Shown here: piece by piece, positions 11,516-23,397 of the stretch
Numbering within the stretch: the first letter of the stretch is position 1
Layout of the letters: each line of letters starts with the position of its first letter
From: Ceriagrion tenellum
Taxonomy: Eukaryota > Arthropoda > Insecta > Odonata > Coenagrionidae
Direction: 5' to 3'
NCBI GenBank assembly: GCA_963169105.1
Contig: OY720632.1
Span: forward strand, 54,531,136-54,595,135
Length of the DNA: 64,000 bases
Program-made: the position numbers and the translations under genes
Notes under the pieces: model-generated
What the model saw: the letters and a program-made list of their open reading frames with translations, nothing else
Database searches by the model: none
Told to the model about the DNA's origin: nothing

Positions 11516-12190
11516 TATTTCTTTCATTTCTGGCCCTATCTTCACCTAGCCCCCTCCTTATTCCTTTCAAGCTTCCATCTCCCTCTATTTCTCTCTCTTT
11601 CTCACTTTTGGCTCTCTCCCATCATTAAACTCAAGCGATAGCCGTCCCTCACGTTGCGGAGATGATGTGAAGAAAGGGGAAGGGAAAAAACGGAGGAAGA
11701 TGACGGAGAGGAGTGGAAGCGAGAGGGAGATGGATGAAGATAGGAGGGTAGGGGAAGGAGGAGGAGGGTGGGGCGGGCAGGCGGGAGAGGGGAGGGAGGA
11801 CGAGATGGGAGAACACAGTTCCCTTTTTCCGAGAGATGTAAGGAGTGGGGTGGGGCAGGAACGGCATGGAGAGGGGGAGAACGAGAGGGGTGTCCGTGAG
11901 TCCCCACAGCCATTCCAAGGAATGGCTCTTCGGCCAATGAGGGAGCGCGTGGTTGCGGGAGAGTGTGGGGGCCGTGGGTCTTCAGAAGGGACGGGTGGTG
12001 TGGGGAAGAGGGGCAGAGGGGGCGGGGCGAGGATCCATGATGGCAGCCGACGGCGCTGGCGTACCTAGCGGCACTTGGGCGAAGTTTGATCCCATTCCGT
12101 TGACGTCGACGATAGGAGGAGGCTTAGGCAAGAGGAAATGTCCGCCGCGGCCGAAAACCCAGCAGTCGTTACTGCCGCAATAGATACACG
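11516..12190. other. GC island, CT then GA/G-rich
   Basis: A short CT-rich lead (11520-11630) is followed by a long GA/G-rich segment (11660-12010) and a CpG-rich tail to about 12180. A strong G-quadruplex motif lies at 11766-11796. Open frames on both strands are low-complexity. Confidence 0.55.
11766..11796 (+). other. G-quadruplex motif
   Basis: Six G-runs (11766-68, 11770-73, 11775-77, 11783-85, 11789-92, 11794-96) are joined by loops of 1-5 bases. It is the densest quadruplex candidate I found in the window. Confidence 0.7.
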
Positions 12191-12405
12191 CAGCGACGAC
12201 GCATCTTAGTGCAGTTCGCTTTGAGTTTGACGAGGCTTCTACGAAGTTCACTCGATTTCTGAGACATCTTAAGAAATCTCACGGTTCTGTCTAGGAGGTA
12301 TGTTAGGCCATTTTGTATTAAATTACCTTCCCAAAAGGGATGCAGTCCATCTTCATTGGTGCATTCTTTGAACACTGGATTCATTGACATAGCATGCTTT
12401 AATTT

Positions 12406-12441
12406 TGACGAAGTAGAGTGAAGGTCCACTCTACTTTGTCA
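12406..12441. repeat. Short perfect-type hairpin
   Basis: TGACGAAGTAGAGTG is followed after a 6-base loop by its near-exact reverse complement CACTCTACTTTGTCA. The stem is 15 bp with one G-T position. It is too short for a canonical miRNA precursor and has no terminator-like tail. It may be the inner part of a decayed inverted-repeat element. Confidence 0.55.
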
Positions 12442-12448
12442 CACAGAG

Positions 12449-12473
12449 AAAATCCACTCGAAATATTGATGTC
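12449..12473 (+). repeat. Direct repeat, copy 1
   Basis: AAATCCACTCGAAATAT followed by TGATGTC matches 12766-12790 except for two central bases; the spacing is 317 bases. It lies immediately beside the hairpin at 12406-12441. Confidence 0.5.
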
Positions 12474-12765
12474 GTTTAGTGAAATAAACACGAAATTCCC
12501 ACATTCTGTTACTAAAAAACTTGAATTTTAGTCTGCTTTCCCGAAGGCGGATTTATAATCTTTATGTTTCTGTGAGAAATGTCTTTGATCACCATTATTT
12601 GAACTTTCATAGCTGTACTTCTCAATGTACCAATTCGACCCAGATTAGATTTATGGACGCATTAATATCCTTGAAAATTCTTCTCACCAAGGACGCTATA
12701 CTTCTGATATACCTACATGACATAACGGAGCAGGATGATTCAAATTAACTTGATGTAACTAATTC

Positions 12766-12790
12766 AAAATCCACTCGAAATATCAATGTC
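12766..12790 (+). repeat. Direct repeat, copy 2
   Basis: The second copy of the 12449 motif, with CA in place of TG before ATGTC. Confidence 0.5.
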
Positions 12791-14324
12791 CTCACTTCCT
12801 GTAGTACCTTATTTGTTCTCTGATAATATTACTTAAATAGAAATCCAACCTCAGCATTTAAGTTTCAGATTCCTGTAAATGTGAAAATGTATTGCAAGTC
12901 AAGGGCTTGAACGGCAATGAAGCCATGACAAAAGCAAAATCCTCGCAAGGATGTTTCAACCATTGGGAACCAAGAGCACCTGCTTCGCTAGAACTCCCTT
13001 TGATCCGTCTCCGAATGAAAAATTTTCTCCTCTCACGTTAATTTGTCAAACATTCAGGTAAACTTTAAAAGCTCATAAATTGTAGCCCTACAGAAGTCTA
13101 CATCTACTTCACCAATATTATGTTGCGACTGCTATTGAGTTAGTAAAAACATTACCTAATGTGAAGAGGACTTGAAACATACGTAAGGAAGCCATTTTTA
13201 GCTAGTACACTAAGCCATGTACGTAAGTCGAGGGAGTTATGGGTTTGATCATTTGAGAACAATATCGAATTCACCACTGAGACTAGGTTTTTCAGCGGTG
13301 GACGGAAATGCACTCTTAACATTGTTCAAGAATTATTTTGCCTTAATATACGAAACAATAACTAATTTGCGAAAGATATTTCCTTACAAATAGTGTTCAT
13401 TTAATGACTACCACACGAAAATGTTAAAATATAAAATAAGTAGCGATGGAAGTGTAGGATATTTAACAATCATTCCTTCGGTAAGGAAAAATGCTACTAT
13501 AGTTTTTTTATTATGTAAATATTATCAATAGCCATAAATTAGACATATATCACTCCTACATTGTTTTAACACTTTCTGAGTAATATATAATGAGCGTGAG
13601 TAGTATTTAGAGCCAGTTAGATTCGGGATTAACGAGATGTAGTAGCATCAACCGATTGCCGGAATTGAAGACGAGTGCGACACACAGCTACAGTTTCTCT
13701 AAATTGACCGACGTCAAACTATATTGAACTGTAACATACGTACTGGAGTTAGTATAAATTCTGCTAATAGATATAAACGCTAATAAGAAGTTAGATGTTG
13801 TCAATACTTCATAATTGCCAGGCATCTTGTTCGACGGCAGCTATTCTAATCTTCGTTGCAAAAAACTTACCGCTGAATTCGAGCACACATACGACGATGA
13901 TACGAGTAATAAAATGAAGGCCTTACCAAATGGAGGTGTGGCATAGGTTACTGCCCAGATCACTCTTTGCAGAGATTTGCTTCAGAAAATCTCTTATTAC
14001 CTTTTTCATCCACCTATGTTTGATGTCTATGAAGGTTTTACAGTTATTGTCACTGATAAAAACTTATTACCACATTACTTTAAAGCCAATTAAAAACAAG
14101 ATGGGAAATTCAAAAACAAATTGTGAATCTAAACAGTCTGGAGAACTGTTAAAACTAACTTCACTTTCTGGAAAATGCATTTTCAATGGTAAACTCCTGT
14201 GAAATTTACAATTTTTTTCCTTGAAAGAAGTTAAACATGATGCAATACAAAATTTGCATTACAGTAATCAAGCGTTTCGTAGCCAGAAATATGATTTACT
14301 TAACTACACGACTAGGATGGTTTG

Positions 14325-14555
14325 CATTTGGCGGGATTGCACCGGATTGATGGTCCAGTCAAGAGTTGGAAGCGGAGGCAAGGGAGGCACGCATACCGAA
14401 TGTCCCGGGTGAGACCCCTATGGGCCGACCGACGGAGGAAGGGGCCGAGCGACGCACGGCCCAGTCATACTGCCCCGCGTAGGACCGCACTTGGCCGAGC
14501 AAAACGTAGCAAGCTCACAGGGGAAGCTGGCAAAATTGATTGCTCACACTGACAA
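14325..14555. other. Isolated unskewed GC-rich patch
   Basis: About 230 bases of GC- and CpG-rich sequence sit abruptly inside AT-rich DNA. Unlike the other islands it has little strand bias. A short frame (14322-14552) covers it but has no known domain. It could be a decayed repeat, an RNA-derived sequence or a small regulatory island. Confidence 0.4.
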
Positions 14556-15480
14556 GCTATTATAATGACAGGATATTAATGGTACATTACTGAATCCGAA
14601 GGCACAATTGCATGGTAATTCGAAAAATACCCATAATTTTCTCAATTGTTTCCAGCTTCAAAACTGCATCGACAACATCATTTGTCCAGTTGCATTGTCG
14701 GTAACTTCCTGTCCATGGAAATTTTAACTATAGCCAGCCTTGAGATTTGATTAGCGATATAGCTAATTTCTGTGAAATTATTGCGCATAACAAGAACGCT
14801 TTTTGATTTAACTGCTTGAAGGTTGGTAATTAGGGGAAGTCTGTAAAACATTTATTTATTGCCCACATACACGAGTTAAAAATTAGGTACTTGGGCAAAT
14901 GGGTTTCAATCAGCAATTTAAGCTAATTCAATTATCGATAAATAAGGTGAGGGCATAAAATGAGAGAAGATACAATGCTAAAGATGGTAAAAATCCCCCT
15001 TGTTTTATATCCTTTTATTGACGGAAAATGACCTTCACGCATTATCAGCTGTTTGGCCCTCGATATGCGTTTATAATTGGCCGCCTAATGCGTGTTATAC
15101 AACACCCTAATTCTCCACGCTATTAACTTGATTTGATACCTCAAGTAGTTTCCCAGATGGAGCGTGGCTCGGGGGAAAATTTAAATGTTCCCAAACGCAA
15201 TAAAAAAGGCAGTTGGTGAAAAATAAATCCTGACCGCCTTCCGTGATTATACACACCGATGCCAACAATGTGTAAGACATCACCACCCTTACCGCGGCAC
15301 TTATACTTTTGTTTCCCCTTTCCCCCCAATCATTGCATTTCTAGCCGGGCATTGAAAAGAACTTTAATGAACGCTTAAATGGCAGTTATTATCGAATAAA
15401 AAGAACCCCAGTAGCAACCTCCTTATAGGCCGATTCAAAAGCGACAAAATAACGAAACGACGGAAATAAATCAAATCTCT
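14556..15480. other. AT-rich gene-free stretch
   Basis: No feature recognised apart from short AT runs. Confidence 0.5.
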
Positions 15481-16230
15481 CCCACCTTTTTAACGACCAT
15501 CTTATACGGGCCACGCAGCCACCGCCGACCGCCCACCCACCCACCCTCCCCCCCTCTCTCTCGCCCTCTCCTTTCCACCCCCGCCCCTGTACCCTCTCTC
15601 TCGACTCCAACCCCCATCCCCTAACGATCTACACCGCTAAACACCCACCCCCACCCGCGCGTCTCCTAGCACACCGCTCCCTTCTTCCTCATTTCCTGGG
15701 TCTCGTGGCCGCCTTCCTCCTCCTCACAAAAAAGAGTTCCGCTCAATCCCCGCGAGCGTACATCTCCCTCCCTCTCTCTCTCTCTCTTATTCTATATATG
15801 AATATATATCAAATATAAAAATATATACACACACATTTACCCATATTTCTCCTAAGCCTTCCCTCAGTCACTCACTCCGGGGCAGAGAGATCGGCACACT
15901 CACGTGTTGCTCGCCTCACCCGCCAACCAGGTATTTATTGTGCCCTATGAACGTCATTCACAGCCACAATAAAATGCTTAACGGTGGCCCAGGCAACAGA
16001 CTTTGCTCTCTCTCTCTCTCGCCCCCGCAAGAAGTCTTCCGTCTCCTCTCTCCCTCTCGCCTCTCCAACGCCACTTCCGGAAGAGCACGCCATCCCCCCA
16101 CCTCGTGTCAACTCCCTCCTCCCTTTACACCTTCTTCTCTTCTTCGAATTCGAGAATACCCCACCCCTCCACTCACCCCCGGGATCGCCTCTTCCCCCTT
16201 CCCTCTCGTCAGGCAGTCACTTTTTCGGGA
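15481..16230. other. Pyrimidine-rich island with AT insert
   Basis: CT-rich segments at 15510-15790 and 16000-16220 flank an AT-dinucleotide patch (15790-15840). (CT)n runs lie at about 15773-15787 and 16008-16021. An E-box CACGTG lies at about 15901 and an initiator-like TCAGTC at 15864-15869. The island ends at a possible first coding exon (16233). Confidence 0.5.
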
Positions 16231-16232
16231 AC

Positions 16233-16245
16233 ATGAACGGGAGAG
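16233..16245 (+). CDS. Possible first coding exon (very short)
   Basis: ATG-AAC-GGG-AGA-G is followed directly by GTGAGT, an ideal 5' splice site. Only four codons (M-N-G-R) and one base would be encoded here, leaving phase 1. The upstream CT-rich island with a TCAGTC initiator-like site at 15864 could provide the 5' UTR. No protein family can be deduced from four residues, and ATG plus GTGAGT occurs by chance in 64 kb, so this is speculative. It would be supported by a spliced transcript joining 16245 to a downstream exon. Confidence 0.12.
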
Positions 16246-18055
16246 GTGAGTTTGTCAAATCTTTCCCACTCTTTCAAAGCGTTCCGAAATGTCAATATTT
16301 AGCTCAAACAAGCTTTCCGCATTCCTATTTTATCTCCAGTGAACTATTTGTCTCTTTCTTTAACTATAAATTTTTCATCACTTTTATCTGGTGAATTTTT
16401 GAAGGAACTAGTATATATATTAATTATAGGACAACTGGCTCTGTAATTCATTAAAGCTTTTTTTATCAAGGCAACTTGACGATAGTAATTCACATGTCGA
16501 ATGAGAATTTGATAATATAAAATTTATGTTATAATCAGTTTCCATCCAGAATCCAATTCGTTGGGAAAATTTTAAGATTATAAATGCCCGCAAGGTAATT
16601 TTACGACGACTGTTGACTGTGTTGACTGTAGATGACTGAAAGTTGCAATATACACTCATTGACAATCGTATTAAAACTTGTGCGAGGGTCATACCTATAT
16701 TTCAATATCTTTTCAATTTGAAAACTTCATAACCGCTCAACTATCCTTGCATTCAAGAAAGTAGTCGGTGCACATGGTATAAACGTCTCAGACTACCAGA
16801 TAAGAGGAGGATCTGCAGTTTTAAAACAATTTCAAGTCTCATTGGACGAGTGAAGCTAAAGCTTACCACATTCTATTGATTAGAAACGGGCATACTTATT
16901 TGCATTTTTATATGACACTTTAAAAGTGAACTCAAACAAAAAAAGTAACTCACACCAAATTGTCACATAAATAACTATCCAATGGGCTGATTAAACTTAT
17001 GTATATCAATGATATTGATGCTAAAACGGGAATAAGGTCATATACAATTCATAAATCTTTGTAATTAGTGTGTTTTCCTTTTCTGAAGAGACATTATAGA
17101 ATCCACAAACCATTCCATTTCCTTTCTCTTCTAAAAGAGTGAGAATCCGGGCGCGGCAGTTAATCGGATGGCATTGACTGAGACCACACAGGCAGTTCTG
17201 TACTAACGAGCTCAGTAAATTGTATATGAAAGAGTTACAGGCGATGCTGCATCAAAAAAAGAAGAAAACAGAATTCTTTTGAGCACGTCGCATGAACTAC
17301 CGGTGCTCTCCTTCCATCCTAATTTAGACTTTTTGTGTTTTTTAGAGGAGTTATTTTTAGCTTTATTTATGGAGTTCAAACTATGCAAAACCACCATCTG
17401 TATGTTTCCCTTGTTTTGAAAGTAGGTAGATTTTTTTGTTCGAACTACTTTCACTGCACTGGAAGTAATTATTCCAGGAGTTTATCATCGAATAACATAA
17501 TAGATAAGGAATAAGAATGTATCACAGATCTATTTAGAGGATAACTGTAAAACTTTGGAAAGGACTTAAATGAAGCCTTGCTCAATTGATTTCCACAAGA
17601 TGCATATACAATCAGTTGTTTCCCGGGCAGCTAATAAGATAGATTTTCTATTTTTGAAACTGAATCTCTAGACTAGCCAAAATAATTAATTTTAATGATG
17701 TAATCCATAGTCGTGTGGTCAAGTTAAAAAAATAAGATCACTCATGATAACTGATTAATTAATAGCCTGTTACCTTAGTGTTTACATATCACCATGAACA
17801 TTGGCACCATTTATCAAATGAAAGTAAGGTACTTAAATTTTGAGAGGGACTGCAAATAATTTCTACAAAATGCCACATGTAGTGCCTAATCCACAAGTTT
17901 TACGTGATAATTTACTATTAAGTAATTTCAACGGTACTCCAAAAATTGACGTAACAATGCATCAGCATAATCAGAAGTAACCTTATTTACCCATTTTCGA
18001 CATTTTCCTACGCCACTCCAAAGGAAATGGTAGCTGATTGTGCACATCTCGCATT
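16246..18055. other. AT-rich gene-free stretch
   Basis: Only short frames (16420-16692 minus, 17212-17454 minus) without domains. No repeat recognised. Confidence 0.5.
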
Positions 18056-18480
18056 CACTTTTGCTCACTTGATCGGACAGGCCGTTGCAGCGGCCCGCAC
18101 TCTCCGCTGCAATTAGCGCTCCTTTACTCCGCCGTCGGTCGATCGCTGGGCAAATAACTCTGTAGCACCATGCGGAGTGGGGGAGGGAGACAGAAGTACT
18201 CGTTTGGGGCCCTACTCATAAAACGTTAACTGCTCCTGTATAAACCACACGCTTTAGAGCAAACGCTGCCATTCCCGGGCACTTAAGACGCAGTTCGCCC
18301 GCAAAGTCGGCGAGCGTCACGCCTAGGCGTTAAAAAGGGTTTTTCAATTGACAGGTACCCTCGTGCTGCAGTCGGCTGCGCGCACTCCGGTCTCCTTTCT
18401 GGAAAGACAGTGGAGAGGGAGAGTTTTCGGGGGTGAAGTGGGCGGTCGGTGGCTAGGAGTAAGGAAAGTGGGTAAGCCGT
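18056..18480. other. Unskewed CpG-rich patch
   Basis: GC- and CpG-rich with balanced purines and pyrimidines, unlike most islands here. It contains a TATAAA at about 18239 and GCAGT initiator-like words. No open frame of note. It is a reasonable candidate for a cis-regulatory element, though no transcript evidence can be read from sequence. Confidence 0.35.
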
Positions 18481-19685
18481 TAAAATGCATGTTTTGCAGG
18501 GTACATAGAGCCTAAGCCAATGATGATTACGTTTTGTGACCGCTGCATTGCATTAATATTGAATGCGGTTGGAGAAAGTTTAGCGCAAGCATTTGAGAAT
18601 CCAAACGATATTATCATGGAAGTGTTTATTATGACTGATACCCCGACCTTAAAATAAAACCCCATCTGTTGTCCCGTTGGATATGTCTTTCAAACAGCCT
18701 GGAAAAAATCGACCAACCAGTGAAATTTTTTTTTAAATGACAAATAACTAATTTCTTAAATATATAGGCAATACGCCAAAAAATTCAAATTCCGTTAAAA
18801 TGGTAAAATAATCCAATAAGGAAGGCTCCTTTATCAATAGCGAGTCATTAGGTTTCTTGTATGTTTCCTCACCTATTACCATACGCAAATGAAAGGTTAA
18901 ACAACATTGTATCGAAAACAGCTAAATATTAATGATAGTTTTTGCCAACCTCAGCGCTCACTTTATTCACCCGTTTTAATATTGATTGTCATTAAACTCA
19001 TGTAATTTCAGTTAATACCATTTTTATCACAGAGTTAACCAGCTTAGGGGATATGTAACATATTATGCATTAATTACAGCATGGAATTTCCAAATTTGTA
19101 TCTCTGTTAAGACTACCACTCTTAGAAAGCAGTGGAGGATATTTCAAACCCGTACACAAGAGGACTTTACCACTAGCATTAAACCTAATTTGAATACGAA
19201 TACGACATCTCGTGAAAATAGATAAAAATAATAATATAATAGAAAAAGATCGTCGGGCATTAGAGAGCGCGGGCTGCTAAGTTATTTAAATTCCAATTAT
19301 TTATTGATTTAAAGTCAACCACGTGAGTATTTTCAGATGTATAGTCTTTCATAGTTGAATAAAATACAAAAACCGATGATAAATTGGTAACAATAAGTTT
19401 GAAAAGTTTTTTTGTCATAACATCAGATCTTCGATCAATTATTTAAAATATCAGTATTTATTTTTATTAATGGATAAGGTTACAAACACGTGATATTTTC
19501 ATTTTCCAAGCTGAAGGCCTGTACAATACGCAAAGTAACGTAACGCTTCGCATCAAAATGTACCTGGAGAAGAAGTGCAGTCGTGGAACACCAAAATAGC
19601 CCCCAAAATAATTCCAGACGCATACCTATTCCACGATCAGAATACTCTTTTATTATTCTTATGTACTATGACATCACCCGTGAGT
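18481..19685. other. AT-rich gene-free stretch
   Basis: No recognisable gene or repeat. Confidence 0.5.
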
Positions 19686-20760
19686 GAGGTAAAAAAATGA
19701 CAATGAGAAGGGCTCCGAACAGAGAAGAGGAGACCACCCTGGGGATGTCTTGCGCAAGAAGTTTACGGTCTCAATCAGACAGAAAAATGAGGCGGAAGAA
19801 AGAGAGAGAGAGAGGGGGGGTGGGAGATGTTGTGAGGAGCAGGAAAAGTAAGATGAAAGGAGAACTGAAGGAGGAGCGGGAAGAAAGGAAGGGATAGACG
19901 GAGGCCCACGGGTGCCTACATTTTCGGAGGCTAGGAGGGGCAAGAGAGGAGGATTACAGAAGAGGAAGGAGGATGTGGTGGGAGATGAGGACGTCCGGGG
20001 GCCAGCAGAGGGGTGAGGGCGTGAGAGGACGGGGAAGGGTGGCGAGGGAGAAGCTCGGGGTGGACTGAACTTTGAGCATGGGTCGGAACTAGGAGAGTGT
20101 CGGTGGAGGGTGAGTGCTGGGGGGGAATTTAAGTAGGAGGTGGAGACGGAGGTGTGGAAGGAGGCAGAGGAGTACTAAAGAGGAGGCTCGTATCTTGACC
20201 AATCTTAGTGAGGGACTAAAGAAGATGACTTTAAGGGAAGGCTGCAGGGAATGGGACGGGAGTTGGTCTTGGAGGGAGAGGTTTTGGGGGGGGGGGGAGA
20301 CTGTGTTGGGTGTAGGGGAAGACAGTAGATGAGCGAGTCGGTGAAAAAAGGAACGGCGGGATAGAATGGGGGCTGGGAGCGGGAAGAGATATGGGGAGGA
20401 GGGGGAAGAAGGTTAGGAGACTCTGTGCGGCGGATTTTGTGTGCGTGTGTGGAGGGATGGGGGAGGCGCTAGATGCAAGGGAATAGAGCAAGGCAGAACT
20501 CCCGGGAGAGCCTTGGGATGGCTTCTCGGCGGAAAATCCACTCTCGGCTCTCCTCTCTCTCCTTTATTTTTCTTCCCCCCTCTCTTTCTGGTCTTAAATG
20601 GAATTCTTCGTCCCTCGATCCATTCCCTCCCCTCTTCCTCCTTCCCGCCTCCGGCCCCTTTATCCCACCCCTCAGTGCTCATTCCGCACACACCCAGACC
20701 CAACTTTCCTCTCCTCCGAGCATCCAACTTTTTTTTCTCCCAATGCATTCATTCTATGAT
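19686..20760. other. GC island with G-to-C strand switch
   Basis: The plus strand is strongly GA/G-rich from about 19700 to 20520 and CT-rich from about 20530 to 20760, switching at about 20525. A G12 run lies at 20286-20297. Open frames of 66-158 codons on both strands are compositional. Confidence 0.6.
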
Positions 20761-20890
20761 TGTCTCTCTCTTAAGGTTACTTTTTTCCTCCGTCTCTGAT
20801 CACGTTCCATGTTTCATGCGCATTAATCCTGACATTTTAATATTGCGCATTCTGGGGGATCTCTGTAAAGTCATGTCATTGATTTTTTAT

Positions 20891-20951
20891 TTGAAAATTT
20901 TCCTTGGATTTTATTAGGCGTGTTTTAACGTTCGCATTTCTACTGAAGCTG
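20891..20951 (+). repeat. Direct repeat, copy 1
   Basis: About 61 bases beginning TTGAAAATTTTCCTTGGA and ending CTGAAGCTG. It matches 21285-21346 at roughly 85 percent by eye, at a spacing of 394 bases. It could be the edge of a local duplication or of a decayed repeat element. Confidence 0.6.
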
Positions 20952-22100
20952 ATGTCTCCAACCAGCTCTTCTCATTTATACTAATAATTTTTCCCATCTT
21001 TTTTCTTTGGTCTTTCTTGTTCCCCAAAATCCTATTTTATCCTGATATTATTCACTTCTCTCTTTGAAAGACGTAGCAATGAAGCTGACTAATGCAGGGA
21101 TAGTGAATATAAGTCTTCTTAAGGATTACATTTCAGATATATTACAACTTCGTTTTCCATCCAAATACTTTCAACAACATGAGGAAAAACCCTTACATGT
21201 CCTGCTTTTTACCCCTTCGACCCGTCCTAATAAAACATGTTTCGATTCGATTCAATGTGCGATTGAAGATCCTTTGCAGATATGTTTGAAAATTTTCCTT
21301 GGATTTTTCTAGGCGTGTTTCAACATACGCATTACTTCTGAAGCTGTGAAAAAATGAATGCTGCCAAAAACAATGTTATATAGGCTTGGAATTAAAATAA
21401 ACACATAGTTTATCATTCAAAGAGGCAGAATTTGGACAAAAAATAGTTGAATTTGAAATTTTTGAAACGACTTTATTCTGCATATAGACTATCTCAAAAA
21501 CATACCTTAAATCATTTTATGGATATCAATCATACATATACCATTATATGAATGGAATGGAATATGAAGGAATTATTCGTTCAGAAAAGAAGATTTTCAA
21601 TTCCACATATTTAACGGAAATAAAAATTCGACAACAAGGTAAATTATGGATGTAATAACAACGGTTTTTTACATCAGCAATTATTTTCATCTGATTAGGC
21701 CAAATATTAGGGTAGAATGCCACAGCAAAAAGCACCATACACTGGAGACTTGGGACTAATTTTAGCAAGTATTTCTAACGATCGTGAGGCAGTATTTGAA
21801 GCAATATACAGTAAAAACCACTCAATCTATCATCTGCAAGCAGAATCTCTAATCAGGCAAAACCGTACGTCTCATAGTAACGACATTTGACTCTCACAAG
21901 CTTTCCCAAGAGAATTTATTCCTTGGTGACCTTCGTTACTGATGTTTTGGACTTAATAAAATGTCTTCAAAATTATGTTTGCCTATTCCGACGAGAAAAA
22001 AAATATTTTACGGTCTTCCACTGTCATTTTGAGACGATTCGGCCCACTTATGCGGTAAAAGGTTATAACTCGTTACAGTAAGATCAAAAATAGTGAAACC
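20952..22100. other. AT-rich gene-free stretch
   Basis: Apart from the second direct-repeat copy, no feature is recognised. The 82-codon frame at 21064-21312 runs into that copy and has no domain. Confidence 0.45.
21285..21346 (+). repeat. Direct repeat, copy 2
   Basis: Matches 20891-20951. The shared segment includes the first 22 bases without mismatch, then AGGCGTGTTT and GAAGCTG. Confidence 0.6.
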
Positions 22101-23330
22101 TTTGCTCGGTCTCGAATTCCATCCTTGTTCCAGAGGCTGCTTCTCGCCTTACAGTCTTTTTAACATTCGCTGAGCGCAAACAACAACCACCACACCTAAC
22201 TCCGCTCTCCTCCGAAAACAGTCTCACATTTCAACTCACTCATCCACCTCCAACCTATCTCCGCAGTTCCTCTTCCACTCTCCCTCCCAACAACTCTGAA
22301 CCCCACCATTTTCAGAGCCGACGTCTCATTTCCTACCATTTATATTCTTATTTCCAAACTCCCACTCCTTGTTTCCAATTCCCGGTGCAAAAAGAGAAGG
22401 GAGAGAGATAAGGTAGAGAAAGAGAGAGGAGTTGAATTGGTGATTGAGAAAAGAGAAAGAGAGGGAATGAAAGTAAAACTGTAAAAGAGGGGCATATTGA
22501 TGCGATACAGAGAGGAAATGAATGTCCTTCCAAACCTCCCTCCCACCCTTCCCCCCTCCTCTAGACGCATTCATTCTCTCCTCCTCTGAACTTAAGCGCG
22601 CCTACCTCACGGACATCTCCGCCTTCCTCCGTCCTCGGCACTCATCAACGCCACTTCACTAAGCTATATACGCACTCTCATTACATCACACCCGCTTCCC
22701 TCTTCCCTTCGCCCTCCCCGCCACACCTCACTCTTCCCTCCTCCAAGACCCGCCTCCATTTCCCTTGTCCAAGCCATTTTCGCCCCAGCCCTCTCACTTC
22801 TTCCTCCCCTGGTTTCCATTTTCGCCCCCTTTTTCATTTACTCCCACCCACCTCCAGATCCTCCGCTTCTCCCGCCCTCCCTTCAACTTCCCACGTTTCT
22901 CTTCATTTCTCATCCAGCTCACCAACCAACTTCCCAACCGCGCCAACATTTTTCCATTTTCTTCTCCTCCCCACCACTACTCAGTTCTCCCTCCCCTCAC
23001 CATGGAAACATTTGCCACATCCACCCGTCCACCACCTCCAACTTCCATATCCTTAGCAACGTGTCTACCTCACCGACTGTCTCAACTGACGACGTCTACC
23101 TCACCCACCCCACACAAAAAAGTACATCCACCCACTCACCTCTTACTTAAACCCACCCCCCAACTGTTTCCTTCCCACCCGTCTCTCTCTTTCTCTCTCT
23201 ATTCCACCCAATCGCTCCCGGGGTCTCCTTCACCTGCGGAGCGCATTCCACGCTCGCTTTAAACTGATTTCGATCTCTCAGCTCTCCTCTCCCCTTCATA
23301 CCCCTTCCCGCCAGCCAGAAGTGAGATGCT
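22101..23330. other. Pyrimidine-rich island with a purine-rich insert
   Basis: CT-rich on the plus strand from 22190 to 23280, interrupted by a GA-rich block at about 22390-22510. The 165-codon frame at 22765-23262 is Pro/Ser/Thr/Phe low-complexity and is compositional. Confidence 0.55.
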
Positions 23331-23377
23331 TCATCCGGCAGTGATCGACAGTGGATGCACGTAAAATAACGATCCCC

Positions 23378-23397
23378 ATGGTCAGAATCCCCGAAAG
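23378..23397 (+). CDS. Possible first coding exon (very short)
   Basis: ATG-GTC-AGA-ATC-CCC-GAA-AG is followed by GTACGT, a good 5' splice donor (AAAG|GTACGT), giving six codons and two bases. It lies just after the CT-rich island. Two upstream ATGs (23326 and 23355) open short frames that stop before it, which weakens the case. No family can be assigned from six residues, so it is speculative. Confidence 0.12.

Larger units (their letters stand above)
12191..14320. other. AT-rich gene-free stretch with small repeats
   Basis: Mostly AT-rich. It holds a hairpin at 12406-12441 and a short direct repeat (12449 and 12766), listed separately. The 90-codon frame at 13930-14202 has no recognisable domain. 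Confidence 0.45.
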
